DNA of 64,000 nucleotides. Source: Ailanthus altissimus. Its lineage: Eukaryota; Streptophyta; Magnoliopsida; Sapindales; Simaroubaceae. Position 1 is the first letter of the stretch. Each line of letters begins with the position of its first letter. A model generated the notes under the pieces. The model was given only the letters and a program-made list of their open reading frames with translations, was not told the DNA's origin and ran no database searches. The stretch is from assembly GCA_946807835.1 (NCBI GenBank), contig OX327705.1, positions 18,010,501-18,074,500 of the forward strand. The letters run 5' to 3'. Both the position numbers and the translations under genes were made by a program. Positions 20,376 through 34,379 of the stretch are shown here, piece after piece.

Positions 20376-22542
20376 CTATTGCGCTTAAAACAACATGTAA
20401 AAATACTTACATAATGAATGTAGCCTTACAAAACTTCAAGTCCTCTAATTATCCAAGTGAGGAACTTGCTTTGAAGTGTATTATTGAATAATTCTAGTGC
20501 ATAATGGTTTGGTGGGATTATAGAGTTAGAATAGTAGCTTTGATTTTGAATTTTCAACAATATATATTCAAATTCTTTGAATACAAATATTTATTTCTAA
20601 AATGGAGATGATAAATATATGCATACAATTCTTTTATAATTGTTGGAAACAATTTTTATAGGATAATTATTTTGAACAACTCTTGTCTAAAATAAAACTT
20701 TCTTTCTTCATTTCATATATTTTTCAACACTTAAAAGAATAAAAAAAACAAAGCACTCTCTCTTACCTCTCATTTTGCTTGGCCGAATGCTTTATTGTCA
20801 AAATGAATGAATGAATTCATTTATTTTACTTTTTAACATAATCATTATAATTCCCCTACCATTATCACGTATAATGGAAACAACTAATGGCCATTAAGAA
20901 AGTGCCCCATTACAATTAATGGTTGGTGTCTTCTTTAATTAATTAACAATTTATTAAGTTTAATGACTAGCAAAAATTTAAATATCTAACATTTAAATTA
21001 TTTATATATTTATATATTTTTGAATTACCAACATATGGTCCATTATCATACATGAATTTATTATAATAATATCTAATAATATATATAATTTATTTATTCA
21101 ATTATTTTTTGAATAATTACTTTTACCTTACTTGTTTTTACTACCAAGGTTAAATGATAAATTTAAGGTAAAAAAAATTCATGGACCAAATTGTGTCACT
21201 TGTTAACATCTTATTAATTAACAACTCTTATTAACTAATTAAGTGATGTACTTAAATAAGTAAGTCTTGACAAATGCACATCCTGAGGGATTTTGAAATA
21301 ATTATTCTATTTTGTTAAAATTTACTGGATTAAATTATTCAATCCAGTTCGCTACCCTAGTGCGCAACGAGTATACTTCATTTTGTGAAACTCTCTAGGT
21401 CTACACCGATTTGTTATATACAGCTCCTCCATACGTCCATGAAAAATGCTCAACACATACGTTACGGATATTACAAAGCAATATCTTAGACCATACAAGT
21501 TGAGGTTATAGCATATTCGTATAATCCTTCCGTCATTTATATCTTTGAAGAGCAGAGATATAGATCATCACCGTCAAATCTCTATTTGCTCAACCATGAA
21601 CTTATCTTCAGATTTATATTTTCTTAAACAACATCCACAAACACTTTTGTGATATTGTTTATTCATTCGGAATATATTTTTCGAGGTTTATACATATTGC
21701 CACAAGATTATTTAAAATACAATGGAGAATCAGGATTACAACTCACTCATATGAGCCGACGGATCCCATATCTACGCATACTGGACTCTATGAGTATTAA
21801 AAATACCCAGCGACATCCAGCGGTCAAACAATGAAAGGTTTATGATATGTGTGGAACCAAAGTATGGTGGATCACTCATAAGCACACCGTGGCACTCAGG
21901 TCAAAGAACCATCAATACTACTCAACTTGGAAGACTTTTTATTGACGGCTTATGAGATGTCTATTGGAGGTCCTCATGAGTTTGTTTAGTACCTAGTCCT
22001 TACTGAATACATGTATCTCTATACGAGGTTACACTAAGCTCATAGTTTGCTAAGATTAACCATTTAGACCATACAGATATAGACATACATTAATCTATAT
22101 TAATGTGTTTCACTAATAGACATGCCTTCATAAAATTTGATTAGGAATATAGTATTTAAGAATATACTTGCATAATGATATTTCTTAGCACTATCTGCAA
22201 CTCTTTACAGCTATAATATTACTAATATATTCTCAGATCTTTGTCCTATTTCAGACAAGGCTCTAATTTATTATATTTCGCTAACTCTTACAATATTCTA
22301 ACTTTTAGCACCATTAACTCTTAGTACTTATACCCTTTAGCGTTGTTAACTCTTAACACTGATCTAAAACCCTTTAGATCAAATTCGAACTCCTTTAGAT
22401 CATACAATATCTTTAACGTAACAAGCATCTTACTATTTAATAATTAATAATATTAACAATTTTATTAGAAATGATAATTGTTTAAATACTATAATTAAAT
22501 ATTTATACATAATAGGATAGTATGTAAGCACAAATCCTAACA
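20376..22542 (-). mobile_element. Family-B LTR copy 2
   Basis: Same orientation as copy 1. It lacks the first 235 bp but is otherwise close to full length, and it ends in GCACAAATCCTAACA, the reverse complement of the expected TGTTAGGATTTGTGC start. The characteristic conserved block around CTAGTGCGCAACGAGTA lies near 21355. Confidence 0.7.
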
Positions 22543-23933
22543 GACGCATCACGTGTACATATGTCTACAACTAAGGCATTTGTTACCATGTAATGTCATG
22601 CATGAGTGACAAATGTTACTCATCCATGCAAACACTTTGCAGGGGTGACATTGTCAAATAACATCTATGCATACTGCCATTTGTCACACAAATGGCCATA
22701 CATGGATGCCATGTGTGTAATTTACTTTTTCATGTAATAAGAACCTATTTTCAACATTTACAAACTATAGTTTCCACTTTCTAAATATGTCCTAAAACAT
22801 ATTTTTCTTTTCGAAACCTTCCCGTATCGATCAGTATGATCCATACTACTACCCTAGTACTCAACGAGTACACTTCATATTGTGAGACTCTTTAGGTTTA
22901 TACTTGTTTGTCTTACTGAATACTTTTGCAAGTCTGTGAATGATGCTCCACACATACATTAGAGATATTATAGAACGACACGTTGAACCATACAAGTTGA
23001 GATCAACTATACCCGTATAATCCCTTTATCACCTATATCTTTAGAAAAGTAAAGATATAGATCATCACTGTCAAATCTCTATATGCTCGACAGTGAACTT
23101 ATCTCTAAATTTGTATTTCCGTAAATAATATCTATAAACTCCTTTACGATATTGTTTAACCCTATGAAAAACTCTTTTTTAGGTTTTATGCTTGTGGCTA
23201 CAAGACTTCCTGAAATAAAATCTTGAAGCATTAGGATATATAACTCACCTATATAAGTTGACAGATCCCATATCTGTGTACATCATATTTCATAAGTATT
23301 AGACCATACCTATCGATTAGACCATGAAAGATCTCTTACATACATGGAACCAAAGTATGGTGGATCACTCATAAATCTACCATGGTGCTCAGGTCAAATA
23401 ATCATGAATACTATTTAACTCGAGAAGATCCTCTATTGACAGCTTTATGGGATGTCTATTGGAGGTCCCCGTGAATTTGTTCAGTATTCAGTCTTTACTG
23501 AATACCTGCATACCTATACGAACTTTTGCTAAGTCTATGGTCTACTAAGACTAACCATCTAAACAATTCAAATATAAACATACACTAATCTAAAAAGAAT
23601 ACCAATCGACTCATGTCGGTAACTATGGATCAGGAACGATATTCTTAAGAACATATTATGCAATGATATTTCTTAACACCATTTGCAACTCTTTACAACT
23701 ACGTCATTACTATATTATTCTCGGGGTCTTTGTTCCTATTTCAGACAAGATTTTAACTCTCTAGAATTGCTAACTTTAGCACTAACCTAAACTATTTTGG
23801 ATCAGATTTAAACTTCTTTAGATCTACAATGTTTGAAAAAGTTATAAACTTCTTACTATATAATTATGTTTTAATTATTATTATTAAAATATTTACTGTA
23901 TATTAGAATGGCACGTAAGTACAATTTCTAACA
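22543..23933 (-). mobile_element. Family-B-related LTR copy 3, divergent
   Basis: Clear similarity to family B from about 22830 (CTAGTACTCAACGAGTACAC) to the end ATTTCTAACA at 23933. The first 290 bp are different and share words with the start of copy 4 (GTAATTTACTTTT). It is probably a shorter subfamily of about 1.39 kb. Confidence 0.55.
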
Positions 23934-25320
23934 GTTAGTAATTTACTTTTCAAAGGATTAAATAATACACCTCATGCTTGCTAAAGGACATGTGATCAAA
24001 TCCTTTACCAAATACCTTACCACATATCAAGCTTTTGTTAGGCATCATCATGTCTTAGCTTGACATGTGGCAAGTTATAAAAAGATAAGTTGGCATGTTG
24101 TAAACAAGTCTTATTTGCCACTTGTCAATATTTTAGGCTTAACATTAAGCCCTGTCAATTTTCCAAGAGACTCTAAAATAATTTATACTTTATATTGTGA
24201 GACTCTCTAGGTTCATACTCGTTTATCTCATGGAACACTTTCGTAAGTCCATAATTGATACCCACACACATCTTATAAAAATTACAAAATGGTGTGTTGA
24301 ACTATACAAGTTGAGGTTAATACATATTTGTATAATTCTTCCGTCATATATATCCCATAAGAGCGGAGACATAGATCATCACCACTAAGTCTCCATTTGC
24401 TCAACTGTAAAATTTATCTCTAGATTCGTATTCTCATAAATAATTTTGACAAACACTTTTCCTTGGATTTATGTGCTTATGGCCACAAGATTTTTTGGAA
24501 TATAATCCTGGAGCATCAGAATATACTACTTACCCATATGAGCTGATATATCCCATATATACACACACCGGACTCCATGAGCATCGAACCATACCTAGTG
24601 ACACCCAGTGGTCAGACAATGAAATATCTTTAACATGTGTGGACCTAAGTATGCTGGATAACTACAAATTCATCATGGTGTTTAGGTCAAGGGATCATAA
24701 ATATTACTTAACTCAAGAAGACCCTCTATTGACGAATATATGAGATATCTATTAGAGGTCTTTATTGAGTCTTTTCAGTACCCAGTCTTCACTGAATACC
24801 CATATGCCTATACGACATTCTACTAAGTTCATGGTCTATTAAAACTAACCATATAGACCATCCAGATATAAACATACACTGATCTACATATGATAAAGTC
24901 TTCACTAATAGACCCGCATTAATGAAGATAGATCATGAACATAAAGTTTGAGAACATATTCGCACAATGACATTTTTTAGAATGATTTGCAACTTCTTAC
25001 AATTATGTCATTGTTAATATATTCTCAGGTCTTTGTCCAATTTCAAATAAGGCTTTAACTCTTTAGATTTCGATAACTCTTATAATCTGCTAACTCTTAG
25101 CAATTATAACTGTCAGCATTGCTAACTCTTAACCCTGGTCTAAACTCCTCTAGATCAGATCTGAACTCCTTCACATTATATAATATCTGAAATGTTACAA
25201 GCATATTATTATATATATAATTAAATATTAATAATTTTATTCGAAAGGTATATTATATAAATATTAAATAATTAATATTTATATAATATTAAAATAACAC
25301 GTAAATATAAATTTCTAATA
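23934..25320 (-). mobile_element. Family-B-related LTR copy 4, divergent
   Basis: Similar to copy 3 in length and arrangement, with family-B sequence recognisable from about 24165 and an end at ATTTCTAATA (25320), where TAACA is expected. Copies 2, 3 and 4 follow each other head to tail with no visible internal region. Confidence 0.5.
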
Positions 25321-25840
25321 ATATTTAGGAAAGTTTGAACCCGTTTCCGTAGAATGGGGTGAGCATCCCAAGTTAAGGCACAATGGTCCCTCAAAGGATG
25401 TAATTATAGAAGTTGAAGCTTATTTCTATGCAACGGGGTGAGCTTCTCAAGTAAAGATACTGCAACTCTGTAAAGGAAGTATTTATAGAAGTTGAAGTCC
25501 ATTTCTATGGAATAGGTTTTTTTTTCCACGGGAAAGGAAGCTTGAAAAAGGTGTTTCTTTTCCCGGTGGAGAATATTTGCACTTGTAGAGATGGAAGCAA
25601 AAATTATTAGCTTTATTGAAAATAAGAACATGATGTAGGGTTAATTTTCTTTTCACAGTCTGTAGCTAAGTGTTTCGAAAAGACTTCCTTGTGGAATCTC
25701 TACTGAATATAGATGAAACTTTTTGAAAAGTCTCCAAGATGTGAAAGGATGTCAATAAACACATAGAAATAAAAATTCAAATAGCAAAGAATTAAGATAT
25801 ATAATCAAAATTCTTATGTATTCAAGGAGTAAGCAAATTG
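25321..25840. repeat. Two to three imperfect tandem units
   Basis: Units of about 90 bp share TAGAAGTTGAAG, TTTCTATG and GGGTGAGC (near 25340, 25410 and 25490). No credible gene was seen; a minus-strand frame at 25404-25631 runs through the repeat and is not considered coding. Confidence 0.4.
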
Positions 25841-26775
25841 AAATTCATAAAAAGGAAGTGTATATTACTTTTGTTTTCAAATCTATAATAGATGCAACAA
25901 CGTCTCTTGATGTCATAAGAATCAAATTAATGAATTGTATGAAAATGTAAATAGAAAAACTTGGTGATAAACTCTTTTGGTGGTAACTTGTGGTAGTTAA
26001 TTCGGGTTTGTCTTTTTTTCTTGGCAATTCTGAAGGCAAAGACAGTGGGAATCACATGGAAGAGTCAGTTGGCCATTTTCTGAATTATTAGAAAGGCTCA
26101 TCAATGATTAACAGTGACCGTTGGGTGGATTTGAATGGGTAGCAACCAATTGAGTTTTATTTATTTATTTTTGGCAATTTTCGCAATGGATGGCAGTGGA
26201 AATTGCAGAGGAAGTTTGGTCAGCTCATTCTGAGTTGATAAAAAGTTTGATCGGAGGCTAATAGTGGCTAATAATGTGGGATAAAAAAGTGGTGGCCTTA
26301 TCAAGTTTTTCCCCATCTTTCAGTGGTTCTGGCTTCGAATAACAAAGGGGATGTGAGAATCGGTCGGCTGGCATTCTCTGAGTCAACTAGTGTGTTTACC
26401 GGTGACTAATGGTGTTCTAGCGTGATAGCAGCAGGTGGTGGTTCTGTGGTAGCTAGGGTTTTATTTCTTTACATCTTTATATTTTCTTTTGTGTTTTCTA
26501 GTAACATGAGTTAGTTGGCCTGTGGGTTATTTTGCCACAAATTCAATCCCTTTGATAGCTTTCCTTTTTTGTCTTTCTGTTTTGGGCTTTTATATTTTTC
26601 TTTTGGCGTAGTTTCAACTAAAAGTTTTGATAACACAGTGGAAGAACCTAAACTGGAGGTCACAGATTTAATCTCCAACTATCGCGTTTGCTTGTCTTAT
26701 TTTTGGTTTCTTTTGGTGTTTAGGGCTTTTGTACCCTTTGTGATCTTTTGTTACAGAAGTATTGCACCATAAGTT
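25841..26775. other. Intergenic DNA with three degenerate units, no gene recognised
   Basis: Between about 26040 and 26420 three loosely similar segments of 110-180 bp share the order GGAAGAGTCAGTTGGCCATT / GGAAGTTTGGTCAGCTCATT / GAATCGGTCGGCTGGCATT, then TCTGA, then AGTGACCG-like or GTGACTAATGG. They could be remnants of a repeated coding unit, but no frame was recognised. Confidence 0.3.
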
Positions 26776-26852
26776 ATTATAGTGCAACGATAAGAACAAT
26801 TGTCTTTCATCCAGGGGATGTAGGTTCGATTCACCATGAAGCATCACCCTAA
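26776..26852 (+). repeat. tRNA-like stretch, possible SINE head
   Basis: TAGTGCAACGATAAG resembles a pol III A box and GGTTCGATTC matches the B box (26822-26831), at tRNA-like spacing. Between them CATCCAGGGGATG forms a 5-bp hairpin with only a 3-nt loop, so this is not a functional tRNA. A T-rich tail follows. Confidence 0.4.
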
Positions 26853-28083
26853 TTCAAATTTTCTTTCTCTTTCTTTGCTTTTCTATTTGATTTATTTTTT
26901 GTTGTTATTTTTTGTTTACATGCATCCCATGCATTGATCCACCAACCTTGCATCTTTATCATCACTAATTTTGTATTAATTCATGGCCAAAACATGTTCT
27001 CGAATTCCAATGGCATCAGATTTGTAATTTTCTCGATTTGATTCTTTTTTATTTATTTATTTATTTTAAAAAAAAATTGACTTTTCGTTTAAACTCTCCA
27101 CAATTAGTGCCATTAAAGTTCTTTAAAATTAGAATCTCACAAAAATTACTTATTATTTTTTATAACCCTTTGAATTTTTAAAAAAATACTGTCTTCTTAT
27201 AAATAAAAGTATTTTGAAGTTTTTGTTAATATTTGATTAAAAAAATAAATGTTATATGTGAGGAGTGTCTCAAATATAAACATAAGAGTGATAATAGTAA
27301 ATTAAATTAATTAATTATATATCAAGTAAATATTGATTGAATATTAAATATTGAATGGATGAACTAGTACGCACTCCAAATAAAAACAAAGCCTTAGTGA
27401 CCTTTTTAAACTAAGTTATGAGGCTCAAAGAACTAAACCAGTATTAAACTCGTTATAGTAGTCTAATTTGGAGTGAACTGTTTATTAAGAAGGGTAAGCC
27501 TAAAAGCTCAACTGAGCTTCTCGCGTGGCCAAATGTCACTTAATTTTTTATAACAATAAAATTAATAATTCAACTTTTATTACCTTAAAATAATCTAAGA
27601 ACTGGGACATGTATAAGTATTTTTGAAACTGGATTTATTAAATAGGTCACCAAAAATAAGGGACTCAGATCTAATCAAATCAACCCCGCCGGGCCGCCAC
27701 CACGTAACATTAAAAAAAAAGAAAGATCTTTTTTTAAAACACGTCATCTCTTTTGCCTTTTTTTTTTTTTTACTGTCTCTTCTCATTCCAAAACCCAAAT
27801 ACTAAATATAAGAGAGAGCTAGAAAAAGAAGAGGGGGAAATTTACTCCATTACCTGCTGTCTTTCCTGCCAAAAGAATTCTGCCCGCTTCCCTGTTTTGT
27901 TGAATACAGAATTCTTGTAGGAAGATCAAATATACTTTTAATTTTTAATTCTTTAAAAATCTTTTCAATAGGGGATGCGGGCAGGTTGCTCAAAATTTCA
28001 TTGTATATAATTTATATAGACAAAACTCATCTAGTAAATTACCATTTGTTGCTTGTTTTTGTAAAAATATTGAATTTTTTTTT
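26853..28083 (+). other. Upstream region of the CAT gene, no other gene seen
   Basis: AT-rich intergenic DNA. A possible TATA-like AAATATAAG lies at 27804-27812, followed by a GA-rich leader (AGAGAGAGCTAGAAAAAGAAGA) that would be the 5' untranslated region. The short frames on both strands at 27595-27805 run through A and T homopolymers and are not considered genes. Confidence 0.4.
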
Positions 28084-31000
28084 ATGGGTTTTCTTGCTGA
28101 TTCTAAAAAAGGTGGTGGTAATGGTGGTTTTGGAATACTGGGTGGTTGTGTGAGGACTTTGGTAAGGAGAAAACAGGTGGATTCTGTTCATGTTAGGTCT
28201 GAGCGTGCCCATCAATTGGCTAAGGATTTGTCTGTTCCTCATCTTGTTGCAATTGGTAATCAACTTATTACTTATCTATTTTCTGGGAAAATTTTATCTG
28301 GGTTTTGTGTGTGTGTGTTTTTAAGTTTCGTTTTGGACTTTGTGTGATCATAAAGCTTTTTTTAAAAAGAAAATTGTAAAGTTTTGTGCTTTTATATGAT
28401 CGTGCAGTTGGAGTTTGGGTTATTTGCTTATTTCGTATGATGTGTTTTGCTTCTATTTTGGTTTGATTCAGTTCTTTCAAATAAGTGTCAATTTTCATTT
28501 CAGTTCATATGTTCGTTTTGTGCGGAGAAAATATTTATATGTTTTACTATCTGCTTAATATTTAAGTTGTAACATATGCAGCCTGCAATTGTTAACTACC
28601 TTGTTTCAATGATAGCTTTTGTTGCTCCAAGGAATCCTGTGCCTATGTTTTAACTAGGTGGCTGGTTCATGCTAATTTCAGTTTTTAGGTGATAATTTAA
28701 ATTTCTCTAACTTCCATATTTTCCAATTGAGCTCACAGTTGAATTCTTGTTTAATCTCTGATTAGGTGTTGGCTCAACAATTGGAGCAGGAGTATATATT
28801 CTGGTCGGAACAGTTGCTAGAGAGCATTCAGGACCGGCTCTTGCCCTTTCATTTCTTATAGCTGGAATAGCTGCTGCTTTTTCTGCGTTATGCTATGCTG
28901 AGCTTGCTAGTCGTTGCCCGTCTGCTGGGAGTGCTTATCACTATTCATACATATGTGTTGGAGAAGGGTAAATTGTTATTGCCTTTAATGTTGGTATATT
29001 TTCTGTAGACATTTCTTAAGATACTGGTTCTTGATTCATATAATTGCACTTGGGTCCTGAATTGGGACAAATTGGCAATTATCTGGAGCATAGTTGTTGT
29101 GAATATTTAAGTCTAATGAATTGAGTAACCTACTCTTCCCCTGTAAAATAGCTTTGATATGGCTGAAGTTGGTGAACCATGTCATTTGGCAGTATTGCAT
29201 GGTTGATTGGCTGGGGTCTAATACTTGAGTACACAATTGGTGGCGCTGCTGTTGCTCGTGGCATATCCCCTAATCTGGTCTGGTGAATCTTATTGAACTT
29301 CCATTATTTATTTATCTAGTTTAGATTTTACTAGTAAGTTATATGGGTTTCTCTGTTTTGTCTAGTTTAGAACATGGTTTAATTACATTGTTGTTCATTT
29401 GGCTCAATAAATGTTTACCCTTTTCTTTGTGGTACATTTTATGTTTTATCTCAACTAATCATCTGTTTATTTGTTTGGATTTATGCATATTTAGGGATGT
29501 TTCCTGTTGCTATTGAACAGTTATCGGTGCAAATGAAAATCTTAGTAAATCTTTCAAATTGCTTAGCAAGCTTTAAGTACTAGATGCGTGTGAGAATTGC
29601 AGGAATTACTGTGAAACAGGACTTGCAAAGTAACGACACTAATAACTATACAGCAGTCTTGTTTTTTTATCTAAATCCTAGATGATTGACCATTTAAGAA
29701 TTAATCCACCCTAGATGTTTTGTTGTGAAATTTTAATGCGTTTGACTTTCATTTATGTATTTATAATGGAAGTATGTAAACTTTTACTCTCCAATTTGGT
29801 CATATCTTGCAGTAATTACATTCTTTTGTTCTTATTTAACTTGGAATTTCCATTTAGAGCTTGGGTCAGTCTACTGCTACATTGTATCCTTCTCTTCTTA
29901 TTTTTTTTAATCATTAATGCCTATAGGCTATGCTCTTTGGAGGTGGTGATAGTCTTCCTTTCTTCTTGGCTCGTCAACAAATCCCTGGGTTTAATGTTGT
30001 TGTTGACCCTTGTGCTGCAATTCTAGTTTTTGTTGTCACTGGGCTCTTGTGTGTGGGAATCAAGGAGGTATTTTTATTACTTTCATTCCTTTTTTTTTTA
30101 ATTCTTTTATCAAACATTATTTTCCTTTTGGATATAGTTTGTTCATTTGTTTAAGGATATAAAATCTTATGCAGAGTACTGCCGCACAAGCCGTTGTCAC
30201 CACTGCCAATGTATGTGTCATGCTGTTCGTCATAATAGCTGGTAGTTATCTGGGTTTCACGACTGGCTGGGTTGGATATGAACTTCCTACTGGGTAATGG
30301 GCATCTCATCTTCTGCATAAACTTTCGTAGCTGATTTTTTCTCTATTTGTAAATTTAATTGATTGTTGTTGATTCAATAGGTCTTTTCCGTTTGGGGTCA
30401 ATGGAATGCTTGCTGGATCTGCAACAGTCTTCTTTGCATATATTGGTTTTGATACAGTTGCCAGCACTGCTGAGGAGGTAATAAATTCAGTTCTTCCCCA
30501 CTTCCCCCTACCTCAACCCTTATTCTTTCTGTAGGTAATTTGCTGGTTATTTTTGTAGGAACTTCTAGATGTTTTCTGATATTAATTTCTCCATTTTAAT
30601 TATTCTGTCAGGTTAAAGATCCTCAACGAGATTTGCCGCTGGGTATAGGGACGGCACTGTCTATTTGTTGTGCATTATACATGCTGGTCTCCATTGTCAT
30701 TGTTGGACTGGTACCTTATTATGCAATGGATCCTGACACTCCAATCTCCTCTGCATTTGCAAGCAGGGGGATGCAATGGGCATCGTGAGTCCATGATTTC
30801 TGGTTAAAACTTACGGTGGATTATATATTTTTTTTGTGGGGTAAAGAAAGTAATATCATTACTATTACTGTTTTCGGGGGGCTGCAGGTACATAATAACT
30901 ATAGGAGCTGTTACTGCACTCTGCTCAACATTAATGGGTTCGATTCTTCCTCAGGTAAATAATGGAATGTTAAAAGTTTTCTTGTAGGGAAGCAAAACTG

Positions 31001-34000
31001 TTGTATTTACTTGATGCATCTTGAAGCTTTAATGAGATGATGTCACTGCTGTTTTCATGATCCACATCTCTGATTGTTTTGGCCCTTTTGAAAATGGTTC
31101 ATCCTCATTGTTAGAGTTGAATTGGAAAAATCTGTTAGCTAAATATGGATACACCATTGAGTGTTTTGGTTTGTCCACTTTCAAAGTGCTACTCTTATTT
31201 CTATGCATATTATGTGTGCCTGACTTATTGAATGGTAAACTGTATGCATAGAGCTGGAGACACTTACCGGACTGCTACTTCACGGTTTGCTGATGCTAAA
31301 AATGCTTTTATTGAGATGTTATTGACTCAAAAAATATTTATTGTTGGAATACAATCTTACTTTATACATGAATTCAAATTCTTTGCAGCTTTTACCCCAG
31401 AATGAAATATTTGATATCTCGATAATTAACTTGGATGTCCTCCATGTTTTCATCATTTGTCTTTCTCAGCCACGAATTCTGATGGCGATGGCTAGAGATG
31501 GATTGCTGCCGTCATTCTTTTGTGATGTTAATAAACGTACTCAAGTTCCTGTCAAGGGTACTATTCTGACTGGTGTCGTTGCTGCAGTCTTGGCATTTTT
31601 TATGGATGTTTCACAGTTGGCAGGAATGGTAAGTTGTTGCATTTGGGATCTCAGTGTAGTTTGGCGATATGTTTTCTACATACTAGAGTTGTTGTTTACC
31701 AAGTATCAGCTTATACAATTTTTATCAAAAACCTCTTCTATTAATGCGTCGGTCTGATCTTTAATACCATTTTTTCCACTGAGTAACAATTATTCATGGC
31801 TATTTGAGGAGTACTGCTGTTTTCTGGTCTTTGATAGAATTCCTATCCAAAAGGCTTTTCTCAGTAGCTGGGTTTCGTCTGTCTGGGCTTTTCTCCTCTC
31901 CACAAGAGCGGGTTTTTGTGTGTGTGAAAAAGATGGACTTAATCTGTCCCTAGTCAAAGAAGTGTACTCTAGGGTTTTTCAGTGCTAAATGGGTTCTGAT
32001 GGCCTGATTTCTGGTCGAATATGGATGCTGAACTCTTTATGATTTGTGCAGGTTAGTGTGGGGACACTTCTTGCTTTTACTATGGTAGCAATTTCTGTAC
32101 TGATTCTCAGATATGTCCCACCAGATGAGGTGCCGATTCCATCATCACTTCAGTCGTCTATTGATTCTGTATCATTTCAGTATAGTCAGAGTTCTCTGTC
32201 TATGAACGAGAAAAACCTTGATGCTGATATTGGCACTTCAAAAGATAGTACCCAGCCTTTACTTTGCAAAAAGAATGAAGCAGTTGGTTATCCTCTTATA
32301 AAGCAAGTTCAAGGTATTGTACGACTTTTGCCTGTTCTTTCTCCTCTTATATGGCCACCTGACCTTTAGAATAAGCTGAGTTCTGTTACTTTTGAGATAA
32401 TCAGATTCAAAATTTTGTTAGTCAATCTGAAGCTGCTCTGTTTGGTGTGCTTGAAATTGTGGGTTAATTACCCAATATCAAATATACAATTAGCTAACTA
32501 TGTCGAAGTATTTCTGAAATGTCAATCAAAGGGGAAGAATAAGAAGCTGCATTCTCTGATATAAATCATATTGCCTAGGAGTGACTCAGAAACAAAAAAA
32601 AAAAAGAAGGAAAAAAAAAATCTATGATCCATTTGCCTTGTCTCATATTTAAATTCGTGGAGGTTGGATTGAGCTGGGCTCTCAGAAATATTACACACTG
32701 ATCCTCTTTGAATTTTTATTTCTTTTACCTTGCCTTTTATCTTCTTGATTCTGCTTAAATGTTTAATTTCATTTTATATAATCGTTGTTGCAGAAATTTT
32801 CAGCGAAGAGAACAGGCGAAATGTTGCTGGTTGGACTATAATGGTCACATGTGTGGGGGTGGTTGTTCTAACATATGCGGCTTCAGATTTGAGCCTTCCA
32901 AGGTGCGCTCAATCATGAGTTCCTTTGTCAAGCTGGTTTCATAGTGATGGTTTTGCTCTTGCATGCTTGTAACACTCCACAGCCATCTCCCTGTTTAGCT
33001 AAAAGATGAGAATTAAAGAGAAATGAGTATATTTGTTTATAGTATTTTTACAGATTGGTTATGAATAGCCACAATCTAAAGCCAAAGAAGTGAGCTTGGA
33101 AGAAATTTTTAGTCATACAGGATAGATTCAACCACTAAATATATTCGAGAGAACAATGTCTTACTGCAGGAAAGATTTATGAATGAGCTGGACCTCTAGT
33201 ATTGTACTTATGATTTGAGGAAAAGTTTGGTGGACTGTTGTTTTGTGCTACCATGCCTAAAAGGCAATTTTTGTTTTCATCATATGTTTTGTCATCCTTT
33301 GTAGACCTTATTTTCTTTTAACGCAGTTTGAGAGTCTGGTATTTTCCTTGTCATTTCATTGTTTGTTCTTCTAGGCTTCTCCGGTTCACTTTGTGTGGAG
33401 TTGGTGTTGCTCTCCTTCTGTGCGGTCTGATTGTGCTAACCTCTATAGATCAAGATGAGGGAAGACATACATTTGGGCATGCAGGAGGTATGTAATTTAA
33501 TCACAATAGTTATGCACTTGGATAAGTTCAGTCTAACTTAACACGAAACTGGCCTGCATCTCACATATCCAACGGCCTATGTGAAGACTGAAAACATTCT
33601 TTGGTTTGTAGAATCAACCTAAGGATATTCATAAATCATTTCTTTGCTAACTGTTTTGGAATGATTGGATTTTCTGATCTGCAATCTCTGTTCATTTTCA
33701 TTTTTCAACAATATAGTTGTGGTCTTTTTAAATTTCAGATATTAAGTTGATGTGGCATGTTGAATGTATATTTGCATTCAAAAGACTTTTTGGATCACAT
33801 TTCATGGGTCATATTATTTGCAAGCTTTAACTATACATCCAATGTGGGAACCAGTTGAATAAACTAGTTATATATTTGTTTTTATTCTCATTTAGTGGGT
33901 GGGGGACTCTCTGCATGCATGTAAAGTCGTATTGTAATTACTTGGTCTCATTTAAATTTTTCTTGCTCTTATAGGTTTAATTTAGTAAGAGATCATCTTC

Positions 34001-34379
34001 ATATACTGTCAATTTACAACAAAGAATGTTCTTATTTTCTCAGGTTTCATGTGCCCATTCGTGCCACTCCTACCTATTGCCTGCATTCTTATCAATGTCT
34101 ACCTACTGATTAATCTCGGGTGAGTATCCAGTAAATCAATATTGCTGTTTGTGTCTGCCATCTGCATTCAACTTGTTGTTTGACCATTGATTTTGCTCTT
34201 GATGTTTTCTGCCAACTTCCAGAGCTGCCACATGGACTCGTGTTTCAGTATGGCTTATCATTGGAGTGTTTGTTTATGTATTCTATGGCCGCAAACACAG
34301 CTCACTGCTAGATGCAGTCTATGTGCCTGCAGCTCATGTTGACGAAATTTACCGCAGCTCCCAAGATGCTTTGGCTTAG
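28084..34379 (+). CDS. CAT2: Cationic amino acid transporter, CAT2/CAT4 type (14 exons, 643 aa)
   Basis: Member of the amino acid-polyamine-organocation family; plant CAT2 and CAT4 proteins are placed mainly in the tonoplast, where they move amino acids. Exons: 28084-28255, 28766-28967, 29193-29277, 29927-30067, 30175-30293, 30381-30477, 30612-30784, 30888-30954, 31470-31628, 32052-32313, 32794-32902, 33375-33487, 34044-34119, 34223-34379. All introns are GT-AG and the sum is 1932 nt, in frame throughout. Landmarks: [14 protein letters not shown] early, [20 protein letters not shown] mid-protein, [13 protein letters not shown] in the APC core, a hydrophilic loop of roughly residues 430-500 containing STQPLL (dileucine-like), and the C-terminal CAT helices ending near [10 protein letters not shown]. 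Length fits the family (about 600-640). The start MGFLADSK opens the only frame that splices correctly. The CAT2 versus CAT4 assignment is from memory. Confidence 0.93.

Noticed and set aside
25404..25631. Minus-strand 75-codon frame
   Set aside because: Runs across tandem repeat units and homopolymers; no protein character.
26776..26852. Functional tRNA gene
   Set aside because: No acceptor stem pairing, and the anticodon arm has a 3-nt loop; only pol III box-like words remain.
31057..31251. Open frame inside the CAT gene
   Set aside because: Lies wholly in the intron 30955-31469; the flanking exons join in frame without it.
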